From the NCBI RefSeq assembly GCF_011694515.1, contig NZ_CP050192.1, positions 2,787,301 through 2,851,300 on the forward strand: DNA of 64,000 bases, given 5' to 3'. Every line of letters begins with the position of its first letter. Positions within the stretch are counted from its first letter, which is position 1. Both the position numbers and the translations under genes were made by a program. Shown one piece after another: positions 9,168-18,343 of the stretch. The notes under the pieces were generated by a model that did no database searches, was not told the origin of the DNA, and was given only the letters and a program-made list of their open reading frames with translations. The stretch comes from Mycobacterium sp. DL592 (lineage in GTDB: Bacteria; Actinomycetota; Actinomycetes; Mycobacteriales; Mycobacteriaceae).

Positions 9168-11086
9168 TGCAGGATGAAGTCCTCTTCGATGGGCGCCCGG
9201 TGCTGGCGCCACAGATCAACCAGTCGGTAGGGGGTGGCCACCACGACGCGGCCCGATTCCGACCGGTAGTAGGTGTGGGCATTGGGGGTATGGCACCAGA
9301 CGGTGCGCTGCATCGCCTCGTCGATCCCGGCGACGTAGTCGTCGAAGGCACCCTGAGTGACCTCTATCGTCGTGGCGTCGCGTAATGCCATGAGCTGCAA
9401 GCACTCCACGATGAAGTGCGCAAGCACCTCCATCGAGAAGTTGGCGCCCGCCCCATGTCCGGGACTGTAGTTGGGCGCCGATGTGATGAACAGGTTCGGG
9501 AAGCCGGGGACGGTTCCGCCCCGGTAGGCGCGTGGACTGTCACCCCACTCTCCCGCCAAGGTCTTGCCGTTGCGGCCGCGGATGTCGATGGTCGACAGGA
9601 AGTCGAGATGGTAACCGGTGGCATAGATGATGACATCCAGGTCGATCTGACGGCCGTCGACGGTCCGAATGCCGTCGGCGTTGACCTCGGCGGGCTCACT
9701 GGCTTCGACATCGACGTGATCGCGCGTCAATGCGGTGTAGTAACCGCCCGGGTCCCGGATGATGCGCTTGCCATAGGGCGCGAAGTCGGGAGTGACCTTG
9801 CGCGCCAGTTCGCTTCCGGCGCCGAACGTGCGGTCGATGTAGTCCAGACAGATCTGCAGCAACACATCGTTGGCCGCAGAGATCGACAGGTGCGTCTGCG
9901 ACCACTCGGGATCTTGCAGGATGATCGGGTAGTTGTTGTCGGCGGTGGCCCAGTACGACTTGAGCCGGTGCCACATCGCGTAGAAGGGCAGCACCCGTCC
10001 CAGGTAGCGGCGGTGTTCGGGCACCTCGTCGGAGAGCCGCCTGCGGGGGGCCACCCAATGCGGCTGACGTTGGAAAATAGTGAGGTGCTCAACGTCGTCG
10101 ACGCAGGCGTCGACGATCTGCACAGCGGTGCACCCCGCTCCGATGACGGCCACTCTCTTACCCGCTAGGCTCAGCGCAGGGTCCCACCGTGCCGAGTGAA
10201 TACTGCGACCGGAGAAGGTATCTCGGCCTTTCAGGTCGGGGAATCGCGGCCGGTTCAGGTAGCCGGCCGCGGTGACGACGACGCGGGCGTAGTCGATGCT
10301 GCGGGCGCCGTCGGCGGCACGCGTATGGATCTGCCAGTGCTGGTGCTGCTCGTCCCACCACAGTGCTTCGACCTCGGTGCCGAATCGGATGTGGCGACGC
10401 AGGTCGTGCTTGTCGGCCAGCGCCACCAGATAGGCCTGGTATTCCGCGCCCTGCGGGTAGTAGTTCGACCAGTCCGGGTTGACCTCCCGGGACAGCGAGT
10501 AGTACGCCGACGGCGTATCCACGCCGATACCCGGATAGTTTGTGGTCAGCCACGTGCCACCGACGTCATCGTTGCGGTCGTAGATCTCGAAGTGCACGCC
10601 CTCTTCGGCGGCCGCCAACGCGACCGCGATTCCGGCGATACCGGCGCCGATGATGGCCATCGTGGTCGTCGGCGGAATCGGCGTGGTCCGGGGCAGCGTG
10701 GGCTGTGAGGGCAGGAAACCACCCTGTTCGAGAAGCAGATCGACCTGTTCATCGTCGACATCCGTACCCAGTGCGATCGGCAGCAGCGTGGCGAACAGCT
10801 CACGGTCGACTGCGGCTGCTGCAGCACCGGGCCGCGGGTGCTCGAGGGCGGCGAGGATCTCGTCGGCCAGGGCTTCCGCCGTGGCGGAGTCGGTCGTACC
10901 CGCGCGTTCGGGTGGGTCGGGGACGTGGTCGATTTTGGGGCCGTACCGGTCGATAACCGATGCGTCAGCAGTCATCTGTGCCAGCACTGCCACCAATACC
11001 CCGGGGTCGGCCTGCAGCAGGTGGCTCCGCAGCGTGCCCTTGTCGACGTCGGTGCCCGGCGCGACGGCAGGTGTTCCCATGCTCAT
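9164..11086 (-). CDS. Baeyer-Villiger monooxygenase, 4-hydroxyacetophenone monooxygenase-like
   Basis: Large Baeyer-Villiger enzyme with an N-terminal extension of about 140 residues before the FAD motif GAGIAGIAVAL. The fingerprint FSGRSIHSARWD and the second Rossmann motif GAGCTAVQ for NADPH are present, as is the ATGYHLDF segment. From ATG 11086 it has 640 residues, the same length as 4-hydroxyacetophenone monooxygenase, the family with this extra helical N-terminal domain. A second ATG at 11080 is also possible; the open frame to 11209 is rejected because it crosses the divergent promoter. It is coupled to the following SDR and diverges from the acyl-CoA synthetase. Substrate unknown; a methyl ketone side chain is an inference. 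Confidence 0.9.
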   Translation of the reverse strand: MSMGTPAVAPGTDVDKGTLRSHLLQADPGVLVAVLAQMTADASVIDRYGPKIDHVPDPPERAGTTDSATAEALADEILAALEHPRPGAAAAAVDRELFATLLPIALGTDVDDEQVDLLLEQGGFLPSQPTLPRTTPIPPTTTMAIIGAGIAGIAVALAAAEEGVHFEIYDRNDDVGGTWLTTNYPGIGVDTPSAYYSLSREVNPDWSNYYPQGAEYQAYLVALADKHDLRRHIRFGTEVEALWWDEQHQHWQIHTRAADGARSIDYARVVVTAAGYLNRPRFPDLKGRDTFSGRSIHSARWDPALSLAGKRVAVIGAGCTAVQIVDACVDDVEHLTIFQRQPHWVAPRRRLSDEVPEHRRYLGRVLPFYAMWHRLKSYWATADNNYPIILQDPEWSQTHLSISAANDVLLQICLDYIDRTFGAGSELARKVTPDFAPYGKRIIRDPGGYYTALTRDHVDVEASEPAEVNADGIRTVDGRQIDLDVIIYATGYHLDFLSTIDIRGRNGKTLAGEWGDSPRAYRGGTVPGFPNLFITSAPNYSPGHGAGANFSMEVLAHFIVECLQLMALRDATTIEVTQGAFDDYVAGIDEAMQRTVWCHTPNAHTYYRSESGRVVVATPYRLVDLWRQHRAPIEEDFILQ

Positions 11087-11186
11087 AGCAGCTGAGTATC
11101 GAAGCGCTGGCTGCCGGCGGCGATCCTGTTGTCTACTCAGCGGGAGACTCAACTGTGTCGGCCGTTGCCGGTCATAGAGTTCGGCC

Positions 11187-12800
11187 ATGCAGGGTAGGCA
11201 TTCCGACAATGATCACCTCGCGAATGATCACCTCGCGGTAGGCGACCTGGTCCGCTCCGCCCGAAGCCACAGTATCGGGGACATCCCGCGGCGCACCGCT
11301 GGGCGCTACCCGGACAAGGTGGCGATCATCGACGGCGAGGTGACGTTGACATTCGCCGAATTCGACGAACTCGTCGACCGGGCGGCGGCAGCTCTCGACG
11401 ACAACGGGTTAGGACCCGGGGATCGGGTGGCGCTGCTGGCGCGCAACTGTTGGCAGTACGCGGTGCTCGCGTTCGCCACGGCGCGTGCGGCCGTTGTGCT
11501 CGTGCCGGTGAACTTCATGCTCACTGCCGAGGAGATCGCCTATATCCTGGGCCACTGTCGCGCAACGGGTTTCATTGTCGAAGCCGACCTCGTCGCCGTC
11601 GCTGAGAGCGCAATGGTTCACAGCGGGAACATCCCGACTCGGATCGCGATAACCACGGCAACCGCAGCAGCACCACCGGGATGGGCCGACTTCGAGCACT
11701 GCCTGTCCACGGCGTCGCGTCCCCCGGCGCCGCAGGTCGACGACGACCAGCTGCTCAGAGTGATGTACACCAGCGGCACCGAGTCACGGCCCAAAGGCGT
11801 CATGCACACCAGCCGCAGCCTGATGTGGCAGTACGTCAGCACCATCACCGCGGGGTCCATGAGCGCCGAGGACGTCGAGATCCACTCACTGCCGCTCTAT
11901 CACTGTGCGCAACTGGACAACTTTCTGGCGACCGACGTGTACCTCGGTGCGACCAGCATCCTTCTGCCCCGCCCCGATCCGGAGGTGGTGTTGCACACCA
12001 TCGAACGTCATGCGGTGACCAATTACTTTGCCCCGCCGACGGTCTGGATCAGCTTGTTGCGCAGCCCGGTGTTCGATCGCGTGGATCTGTCGAGCTTGCG
12101 CAAGGGGTACTACGGCGCGTCGGCGATGCCGACGGAGATCCTGCACGAAATCAGGCGCCGGTTGCCCGGCCTGCAGCTCTGGAACTTCTATGGACAAACC
12201 GAGATCGCACCGCTGGCCTCGGCGCTGGGCCCGGCCGACCAGGAGGCCCATGCGGGTGCCGCTGGGCGCCCGGTGCTCAACGTGGAAACCGTCGTCCTCG
12301 ACGACTCCGACGCGCCGGTCGCCGCCGGGACGGTCGGCGAGATCGCCCATCGCAGCCCACATCTCATGCTCGGGTATCTCGACGACCCGCTGAAGACGGC
12401 CGAGGCGTTCCGCCGCGGCTGGTTTCACTCCGGAGATCTCGGCTTCTACGACGACGCAGGGTTCCTCCACGTGGTGGACCGCAAGAAGGACATGATCAAG
12501 ACCGGCGGGGAGAATGTGGCCAGCCGTGAGGTCGAGGAGATCCTCTACTTGCATGCCGGGGTCGAGGAAGTCGCGGTATTCGGGTTGGCGCACCCGGTGT
12601 GGGTGGAAGCGGTCGTGGCCGCGGTGGTGCCTCGCGCGGGTGCGCAGTTGGACGAGGACGAGGTGCTTGCCCACTGCCGCCGGCACCTCGCCGGGTTCAA
12701 GACCCCCAAGCACATCTTCTTCGTCGACCGGCTACCGAAGAACCCCAGCGGAAAGCTGCTCAAACGCGACCTCCGAGAGCGGTTCAGCCTGCCGTCGTGA
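11187..12800 (+). CDS. Acyl-CoA synthetase (FadD-type, AMP-forming)
   Basis: ATP-dependent ligase that activates a carboxylic acid as its CoA thioester. The 537-residue protein has the AMP-binding P-loop in YTSGTESRPKGVMHT and the aromatic-ring motif YGQTE. The hinge follows in GWFHSGDLG and DRKKDMIKTGGENV, and the terminal lysine motif is PKNPSGKLLKRDL. All catalytic motifs are complete. It leads a plus-strand run with the NTF2-like, SDR and hydrolase genes and diverges from the monooxygenase at 11086. The first 20 residues contain a tandem NDHLA repeat. The substrate may be a ring-degradation acid, inferred from the steroid genes nearby. Confidence 0.92.
   Translation: MQGRHSDNDHLANDHLAVGDLVRSARSHSIGDIPRRTAGRYPDKVAIIDGEVTLTFAEFDELVDRAAAALDDNGLGPGDRVALLARNCWQYAVLAFATARAAVVLVPVNFMLTAEEIAYILGHCRATGFIVEADLVAVAESAMVHSGNIPTRIAITTATAAAPPGWADFEHCLSTASRPPAPQVDDDQLLRVMYTSGTESRPKGVMHTSRSLMWQYVSTITAGSMSAEDVEIHSLPLYHCAQLDNFLATDVYLGATSILLPRPDPEVVLHTIERHAVTNYFAPPTVWISLLRSPVFDRVDLSSLRKGYYGASAMPTEILHEIRRRLPGLQLWNFYGQTEIAPLASALGPADQEAHAGAAGRPVLNVETVVLDDSDAPVAAGTVGEIAHRSPHLMLGYLDDPLKTAEAFRRGWFHSGDLGFYDDAGFLHVVDRKKDMIKTGGENVASREVEEILYLHAGVEEVAVFGLAHPVWVEAVVAAVVPRAGAQLDEDEVLAHCRRHLAGFKTPKHIFFVDRLPKNPSGKLLKRDLRERFSLPS
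11208..11237 (+). repeat. Tandem duplication of 15 bases inside the fadD 5' coding end
   Basis: AATGATCACCTCGCG occurs twice head to tail with no mismatch (11208-11222 and 11223-11237). It stays in frame and adds a repeated Asn-Asp-His-Leu-Ala at residues 8-17 of the ligase, ahead of the conserved domain. It looks like a recent slippage event. Confidence 0.85.
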
Positions 12801-12873
12801 CGAGCGCACCCAGGTGTTCCACTCAACGGGCAGGAGTCTTCTTTCCCCGCACCCACCCGAGTTGACTGCGGCT

Positions 12874-13365
12874 ATGAGCAACGACATCACCCTGGCCGAG
12901 GTTCAGGAGTTCATCGCGGGATTCTGGTACCACTACGACCAGGGCCACTTCGACGAAGTCGGTGTCCGTCTCGGCCAGGAGATGGAGTACCTGAGCCGGT
13001 CCGACTCGGGCAATTGTCCGTTCGAGCATCTGCTGGCCGCGGAGTTGCACGGCAAGGCGGAAACACTCGCCTGGCTGACCGCGCACCGCAACGAGAATCC
13101 CTATCCGTGCCGACACCACGCCACCAACGTCTTCCGCACCGGTGCCGTCGGCGACGTGACGAGTGTCCGGTTCTATCTGTTCGTCAACCAGATCACCAAC
13201 AACGTGCCGTTCGCCGTGTCCAGCGGCATCGTCGACGCCGGCATCCGACGCTCGGCCGAGGGACTGGTATTCACCTCGCTGACAGTGCGACTCGACGCCG
13301 AGGACTCGATTCCGTTCGCGCAACACACCGCCAACGCCGCACCCGCCAGCACGCAACCGGCGTGA
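12874..13365 (+). CDS. NTF2/SnoaL-like small protein
   Basis: A 163-residue protein with the alpha+beta cone layout of nuclear-transport-factor-2-like proteins. An N-terminal helix (TLAEVQEFIAGFWYHYDQGHFDEVGVR) is followed by strands with NVFRTGAVGDVTSVRFYLFV. Family members include steroid isomerases, dehydratases and non-catalytic proteins; no active residue can be fixed here. ATG 12874 lies about 70 bases after fadD. Its stop overlaps the GTG of the next SDR (GTGA), so the two are coupled. A role on the intermediate handled by the SDR is inferred. Confidence 0.75.
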   Translation: MSNDITLAEVQEFIAGFWYHYDQGHFDEVGVRLGQEMEYLSRSDSGNCPFEHLLAAELHGKAETLAWLTAHRNENPYPCRHHATNVFRTGAVGDVTSVRFYLFVNQITNNVPFAVSSGIVDAGIRRSAEGLVFTSLTVRLDAEDSIPFAQHTANAAPASTQPA

Positions 13366-14225
13366 GCGCACGCGAGACCTTCGGTGGTGGCGTCGCAGTC
13401 ATCACCGGCGCCGGTGCCGGGATCGGCGCCGGCTTGGCCCGCCACGCCAGCCGGTTGGGCATGACGGTGGTTCTGGCCGACGTCGACGCCGCGGCCGTGG
13501 CAGCGCTGCGCGACGAGCTCACTGCCGCAGGTGGGTCGGCGATCGACGCGGTGTGCGACGTGCGCGACGCCGACGCGGTCCAGGCGTTGGCCGATGACGT
13601 GTACCGCGATGTGGGCGACGTACGACTGCTGGTCAACAATGCCGGCGTCGAGCAGTTCGGCTATCTGTGGGACACCCCGGTCGCCAACTGGCAGCGGGTT
13701 GTCGACATCAACATCAGCGGTGTCTTCCACGGTATCCGGGCGTTCCTGCCCAAGATGATGGCCACCGAGGCACCTGCATGGGTGTGGAACCTGTCCTCGA
13801 TCGGTGGGGTTGCGGTGATCCCCCTGCAGGCGCCCTACATCATGAGCAAGCACGCGGTGCTCGCCCTGACCGAGTGCCTGCATCTTGAAGTGCAATCCGC
13901 AGGCCATGCTCACCACCTCCACGTGCAGGCGGTGCTGCCCGGCGCGGTCGTGTCCAACATCTTCGAGTCTGCCGGCGGTGTGCAATCCGGTGACACCGGT
14001 GCCGCCGAGGCTCAGCGGACCGCCATGCTGGACATCAAGGCCGCGGCCATGGACCCGCTGGCCGCCGCGGAAGTGGTGTTCGAACAAGCCACCGAAGACC
14101 GCTTTTATCTTCTGACTCAACCCGATTACGTCGGATCGGCAATGGCGGAACGTGCCCGCGTATTGACCACTCAAGAGGCGCCGCGGTTGCGTACCGGGCG
14201 CCGATTCGATCCGGCCCAGGACTGA
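13362..14225 (+). CDS. Short-chain dehydrogenase/reductase
   Basis: SDR of 287 residues starting at GTG 13362 over the preceding stop. It has TGAGAGIG near residue 16, NNAG near 93, the serine in NLSSIGG, and the pair in YIMSKHA near residue 160. The C-terminal region is longer than in FabG and ends RTGRRFDPAQD, as in SDRs acting on bulky substrates. The next hydrolase gene starts one base after its stop, so this is an operon of at least four genes. The substrate is unknown; alcohol/ketone chemistry on a steroid-like compound is an inference. Confidence 0.87.
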   Translation: MSARETFGGGVAVITGAGAGIGAGLARHASRLGMTVVLADVDAAAVAALRDELTAAGGSAIDAVCDVRDADAVQALADDVYRDVGDVRLLVNNAGVEQFGYLWDTPVANWQRVVDINISGVFHGIRAFLPKMMATEAPAWVWNLSSIGGVAVIPLQAPYIMSKHAVLALTECLHLEVQSAGHAHHLHVQAVLPGAVVSNIFESAGGVQSGDTGAAEAQRTAMLDIKAAAMDPLAAAEVVFEQATEDRFYLLTQPDYVGSAMAERARVLTTQEAPRLRTGRRFDPAQD

Positions 14226-14226
14226 C

Positions 14227-15264
14227 GTGCGTCTCCCCCGACTGGATCCGGACGCCGCGCACCGCGTCGCCTCGTTCGGTGAGCCGACCCCGATGCGCGT
14301 CCGCGGATTGGCCGCGGTGCGGGCCGGCCTCGAAACCGCGCCGCGCCCGGACATGCCGCCGATGGCCGAGATCAGCGAGTTGGCGGCACCCGGCCGCGCA
14401 GGGCCGATCCCGCTGCGCCTATACCGGCCGACGACCGAGCCTCGTCCACCGGTGTTGGTGTACTTCCACGGCGGCGGACTGGTGATGGGCAGTAACCACT
14501 CGTTCGAACCGCTGGCACGCGAATTGGCCCACGCCAGCAGCGCCGCGGTAGTAGCCGTCGACTATCGGCTGGCACCAGAGTCACCGCCGCCGGCTCAATT
14601 CGATGACGCCTACGCGGCCACCGACTGGGTTGCTGCCCACGCCGATACCCTTGACCTCGACCGGCGTCGACTGGCAGTCGTCGGAGACAGCGCCGGCGGT
14701 TCCCTGGCTGCCGCCGTGGCATTAGCGGCCCGCGATAAGCGCGGACCTCGAATCTGTGCGCAGGTATTGCTCTACCCCGGACTGGACCGGGACATGGGCG
14801 CCACGTCGATCACCGCCATGCCGGATGCACCGCTGCTGAGCCGCGACGACATCGTCTACATGCACGAACTGGTCGACCAAGGCGCTGGCGCACCCCGGGA
14901 CCCCTACCAAATCCCGGCCTATGCACGCGATCTGGGCGGCCTGCCGGCCGCTGTCGTGGTCACCGGCGAATGCGACCCGATTCGGGACTGGGGGGAACGT
15001 TATGCGTGCCGGCTGCGTGACGCCGGCGTTCAGACGACGGTTACTCGCTATCCGGGTATGTATCACGGCTTTCTGATGCGCTCCGATGCCACGGCACGCG
15101 GACGCCTCGCGATCGCCGAGATCGGCGCCCTGCTACGCGCCAAGTTCAGCCACCCGCTCGACGGCAGCGAAGCTCCCGATGAACGGACGCTGCCCGGACC
15201 ATCCGACTCACCGCCGCCCACAATCGAGAGCCTCACCACCGAAGGAGACCATCATGCTGACTGA
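14227..15264 (+). CDS. Alpha/beta hydrolase, HSL-type esterase
   Basis: Second hormone-sensitive-lipase-type esterase of the cluster, 345 residues from a GTG start. The oxyanion hole is HGGGLVMGSNHSFE, the nucleophile GDSAGGSLAAA, the acid in GECDPIRDWGE and the histidine in GMYHGFLM. The C-terminal tail of about 35 residues (GSEAPDERTLPGPSDSPPP) is low-complexity and may be disordered. It overlaps the next gene's start by 11 bases, so the two are tightly coupled. It may hydrolyse esters or lactones produced by the Baeyer-Villiger enzymes. No export signal is present. Confidence 0.88.
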   Translation: MRLPRLDPDAAHRVASFGEPTPMRVRGLAAVRAGLETAPRPDMPPMAEISELAAPGRAGPIPLRLYRPTTEPRPPVLVYFHGGGLVMGSNHSFEPLARELAHASSAAVVAVDYRLAPESPPPAQFDDAYAATDWVAAHADTLDLDRRRLAVVGDSAGGSLAAAVALAARDKRGPRICAQVLLYPGLDRDMGATSITAMPDAPLLSRDDIVYMHELVDQGAGAPRDPYQIPAYARDLGGLPAAVVVTGECDPIRDWGERYACRLRDAGVQTTVTRYPGMYHGFLMRSDATARGRLAIAEIGALLRAKFSHPLDGSEAPDERTLPGPSDSPPPTIESLTTEGDHHAD

Positions 15265-16330
15265 CGAGCAGCGTCTGGAACTGTCCGACATCCTCCGTCC
15301 GGTGGCCCCGCCGCGCGAGATCAGCGACATCTACACCGAAGATCAGCGGCAGAGGTTGCTCGACGTCGTGCATACCGGCGGCCCGTGGAAGCTCATCATC
15401 GCCCAGCATTTCGCATCGGCCGACGAGTTGATGGCCACCATGAGCGGGGCGTTTCCCGAAGGGTTCACGCCGTCGCTCGATCTGTTCCTCACCCCGACGT
15501 TTCGTGGCTACCTGGCCAATTACGGCACCGTTCTCTACCCGGAGCTACACGACTGCTTCTACAACGCCACCTTCATCGAGCACGCGAAGAGCTACTGGAA
15601 CGCGCAGTACGCCAAGCCGGAGATGATGCTCTTTAACATCAACGGGCCGTGCGCCAATCGCGACCCCGGACACCTCGACTCGCCGAGCTTCCGCGGAGTG
15701 CGCCACGAGAACGCCCCGACCTGGTTGTGCAGCGTGATGGGCAAATCCGGGCTGTTCACCGACTATCTGATCAAGATGGCCCAGGTCATCACCTGGTTCT
15801 CCCTCGACGAAGGATCAGGTTTCACCTACTGGCCGGACGGCCCCCTCAAGCCACCCGCCCGCGTCCTGCCACCGATCAACAACCGCGGAGTCGTCGTGCA
15901 GAACGAGATGATGGTGCACCGCGGAGAAGCCAACGGTCCACTGGGGCAACAGATTCCGGCCGGGTTGGCATTCGACACCGTATTCGCCGGCGACCCCGAT
16001 GACGGTGATCAATGGGTGTTGAGGAACGGGGAGGACGTCATCGCTCGTCACCACACGGACGAACTGCGGTTCCTCGTGCACTGGTCGGCAGAAGTGTTCA
16101 CCGACTTCGACGAACTGAAGAAGAACATGGATGGGTCCGATGACATCACGATCGAGCGGGCAATCGGCATGATGGTCGACGACCTCAAGGGCAAAGGCAT
16201 CACGCTCGACGTGCCCACCGAACCATTGCACGATGCACAGTTCATCGGGGCGCTCAACGCCGCCTACGATCTGGGCGGACCCGCCGGCTATCCGGAAGAC
16301 GCGCCGGTGAGTGCATTCCAGTTCGCATAA
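15254..16330 (+). CDS. Uncharacterised protein with H-x-D ... H pattern, possible iron oxygenase fold
   Basis: A 358-residue protein I do not recognise. The ATG at 15254 has a strong GAAGGAG ribosome site six bases upstream, inside the end of the esterase gene. His140-Leu-Asp142 in DPGHLDSPSF and His222 in EMMVHRGEANGP have roughly the spacing of the 2-His-1-carboxylate iron triad of phytanoyl-CoA-dioxygenase-like enzymes, but the usual downstream arginine is not obvious. It is rich in Trp and Phe and has no signal peptide. Sitting between an esterase and an NTF2-like gene, it is probably a pathway enzyme. The oxygenase idea is a hypothesis. Confidence 0.6.
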   Translation: MLTDEQRLELSDILRPVAPPREISDIYTEDQRQRLLDVVHTGGPWKLIIAQHFASADELMATMSGAFPEGFTPSLDLFLTPTFRGYLANYGTVLYPELHDCFYNATFIEHAKSYWNAQYAKPEMMLFNINGPCANRDPGHLDSPSFRGVRHENAPTWLCSVMGKSGLFTDYLIKMAQVITWFSLDEGSGFTYWPDGPLKPPARVLPPINNRGVVVQNEMMVHRGEANGPLGQQIPAGLAFDTVFAGDPDDGDQWVLRNGEDVIARHHTDELRFLVHWSAEVFTDFDELKKNMDGSDDITIERAIGMMVDDLKGKGITLDVPTEPLHDAQFIGALNAAYDLGGPAGYPEDAPVSAFQFA

Positions 16331-16337
16331 TCACGCC

Positions 16338-16781
16338 ATGGAATCCGACTTTCTGGCGCAACTGCGTGACGAACGCGCGATCGAGCGGGCGCTGACCCTC
16401 TTCGCGCGTGCCATGGACGATCGCGACTGGGCGACGATGGCCCAGATCCTCACCGAGGATGCCGAAGGAGACTTCGGGACCGGACACCTGGCGGGGCGCA
16501 CGGCGATCATCGGCCTGATCCGCGGATTTCTCGACAAGTGCGGCCCGACACAGCATCTGCTGGGCAATGTCGTGGTCGACGTCGCCGGTGACATCGCCAC
16601 CAGCCGGGCTTATATCCGCGATGTCCATCTCGGCTCGGCTGCCGACCCGTCGGTGCGGTTCTACACCCTCGGTGACTACCACGACATGTGGCGCCGGGAC
16701 GGTGACGGCTCCTGGCGGCTGACCCAACGCATTAAAGTCAACCGCGCGCATGTCGGTCCCCTGGCGGTCTTCGACGGCTAG
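16338..16781 (+). CDS. SnoaL-like (NTF2 superfamily) protein
   Basis: A 147-residue protein matching SnoaL-like layouts: RAIERALTLFARAMDDRDWATMAQILTEDAEGDFG at the N-terminus, a long curved sheet, and SWRLTQRIKVNRAHVGPL at the end. ATG 16338 comes seven bases after the preceding stop. Such proteins are often small-subunit or isomerase/dehydratase-like partners in aromatic and steroid pathways. No catalytic residue is assigned. It closes the plus-strand run that begins with fadD and is convergent with the kshA pair. Confidence 0.78.
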   Translation: MESDFLAQLRDERAIERALTLFARAMDDRDWATMAQILTEDAEGDFGTGHLAGRTAIIGLIRGFLDKCGPTQHLLGNVVVDVAGDIATSRAYIRDVHLGSAADPSVRFYTLGDYHDMWRRDGDGSWRLTQRIKVNRAHVGPLAVFDG

Positions 16782-16782
16782 G

Positions 16783-17061
16783 TCACGGACCCGTCGATCC
16801 GTCGACCACCGCGACAACTCCAGACCGAACCGCGTCGACGATCGATTCGGTGAGCGCCGAGCATGACAGGAAAAGTCCGCTGCGCCCTGCTAATTGGGCT
16901 GCGACACAACGCTCTTCACATCGGTTCACGGCTGATCCGCTCCACTGCACACTGGTCTGGTTCCAGCTGCTCTTGCGCACCTGTACGCCTGCCCCGCAAC
17001 GCACACAGGTCACCGGAACCATCGGTGCGTCGTCGAGACGGTTGTCCGGGCGCACCGCCAT
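16783..17061 (-). CDS. Small cysteine-rich protein coupled to kshA
   Basis: A 92-residue protein with CVRCGAG near the N-terminus (C-x2-C), a conserved-looking KSSWNQTSVQW stretch, and later cysteines in NRCEERC and LSCSALTESI. This looks like a zinc ribbon or an unusual metal-binding protein. ATG 17061 lies two bases after the kshA stop. The tight spacing suggests a role in assembly of, or electron transfer to, the Rieske oxygenase, or an unrelated accessory function. The longer open frame to 17127 overlaps kshA and is rejected. No biochemical role is known to me. Confidence 0.7.
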   Translation of the reverse strand: MAVRPDNRLDDAPMVPVTCVRCGAGVQVRKSSWNQTSVQWSGSAVNRCEERCVAAQLAGRSGLFLSCSALTESIVDAVRSGVVAVVDGSTGP

Positions 17062-17063
17062 CG

Positions 17064-18203
17064 TCACTCCACCGGCCCGGCTGCCGAGGTCCGGGCGGCC
17101 AGGTTGGCTTCCACTTCCTTCATCCACGCTTCGCTGGGCCGGGTGGTGTCGAGTTCGAATTCGAAGCGGTCCACCATGTCCGGGGCAACGTCGGCGACGT
17201 CGACGTAGAACTGCTCGTACCAGCGCCGCAGCTGGTACACCGGCCCGTCCTCTTCCACCAGCAACGGGTTGTCGATGCGGGTCTTGTTGCGCCAGATCTC
17301 AACATCCTGCTCGAAGCCCATCTTGACGAAGTCACCGAGGCCGATGGCCGTCTGCATGGCGAGGTCGTCGGGCAGTTCGGCCGACTTCTTGACGATGATT
17401 CCATATTGCAGCACAAAGGAATTGGCGTCGATGGGATAGTGGCAGTTGATCAGGACGGTGTGGTGGTCAACGTCGGTGTAGTGATAGGTCAGATCATCGA
17501 TCATGAAGGACGGGCCGTAGTAAGACGCCACCGATGTCGTACCCAACATCTGGGTTTCACCGGGTTCCCCGATATCGGGGCGGCCCGCGCTGTTCATGTA
17601 CTGCGTCGCGATGTGACCCTCGAAGATGTTCTTGAACTGCGTGGGCAGCGAGCCGTGAATGTAGAAGAAGTGCGCCATGTCGACCACGTTGTCGATGATC
17701 TCCCGGCAGTTGGTGTGCACCACGGTGGTGTACCAATGCCAATCGGTCCAATCATCGCTTTCGGCGCCCTCGATGCGAGGGATGGTCACCTCGGCGGGCG
17801 GCGCATTGCCTTCCGGGTCATTCCAGACGAACAGCATGCCGTCCTGTTGCAGCGTGGGCCACGAGGCAGTACGCGCCAGACGCGGGGTGCGCTTACTGTA
17901 GGGCACCAGTTTGCAGCGGCCGTCGCCTCCCCATCGCCAGTCGTGGAATGGGCAGGCGATCTCGTTGCCCTTCACCGTCCCCTGCGAGAGATCGCCACCC
18001 ATGTGTCGGCAGTACCCGTCGAGCACATTGACGGCACCGTCCTCGCCGCGGAACACGACCAGTTTCTGACCGAATGCGTTGACCTGATGGGGTGTGCCGT
18101 CGCCGAAATCGCGAACCAACCCGAGGCAGTGCCACCCCCGGGCAAAGCGGGTGGGCAGCGCCCCTGCCTCGATCAACCGAATCTCGTCGGAATGCGTCGT
18201 CAT
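17064..18203 (-). CDS. kshA: 3-ketosteroid 9-alpha-hydroxylase oxygenase subunit KshA
   Basis: Rieske non-haem iron oxygenase that hydroxylates C9 of 3-ketosteroids and so triggers B-ring opening together with KstD. The 379-residue protein has the Rieske ligands Cys65, His67, Cys84 and His87 (CRHMGG and CPFHDWRWGG). The mononuclear iron site is DNVVDMAHFFYIH with His178 and His183. The C-terminal DGPVYQLRRWYEQFYVDVADV is family-typical. It diverges from kstD across 140 bases and is followed by the small cysteine-rich gene. Electrons should come from KshB at 4236. All key residues are intact. Confidence 0.93.
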   Translation of the reverse strand: MTTHSDEIRLIEAGALPTRFARGWHCLGLVRDFGDGTPHQVNAFGQKLVVFRGEDGAVNVLDGYCRHMGGDLSQGTVKGNEIACPFHDWRWGGDGRCKLVPYSKRTPRLARTASWPTLQQDGMLFVWNDPEGNAPPAEVTIPRIEGAESDDWTDWHWYTTVVHTNCREIIDNVVDMAHFFYIHGSLPTQFKNIFEGHIATQYMNSAGRPDIGEPGETQMLGTTSVASYYGPSFMIDDLTYHYTDVDHHTVLINCHYPIDANSFVLQYGIIVKKSAELPDDLAMQTAIGLGDFVKMGFEQDVEIWRNKTRIDNPLLVEEDGPVYQLRRWYEQFYVDVADVAPDMVDRFEFELDTTRPSEAWMKEVEANLAARTSAAGPVE

Positions 18204-18343
18204 CGTGCGTCCGTCCCTGGATCGGTGGCTTCGTAGCTGATTTCCCTATTGAACGGCGAAATGTGGCCCGCGAGAAGACCCGCGTTCCGCTCAAAGGGAT
18301 GCCGGAATCAAAGCCTCGGCGCCACGCTCTAACGTTCCCAACC

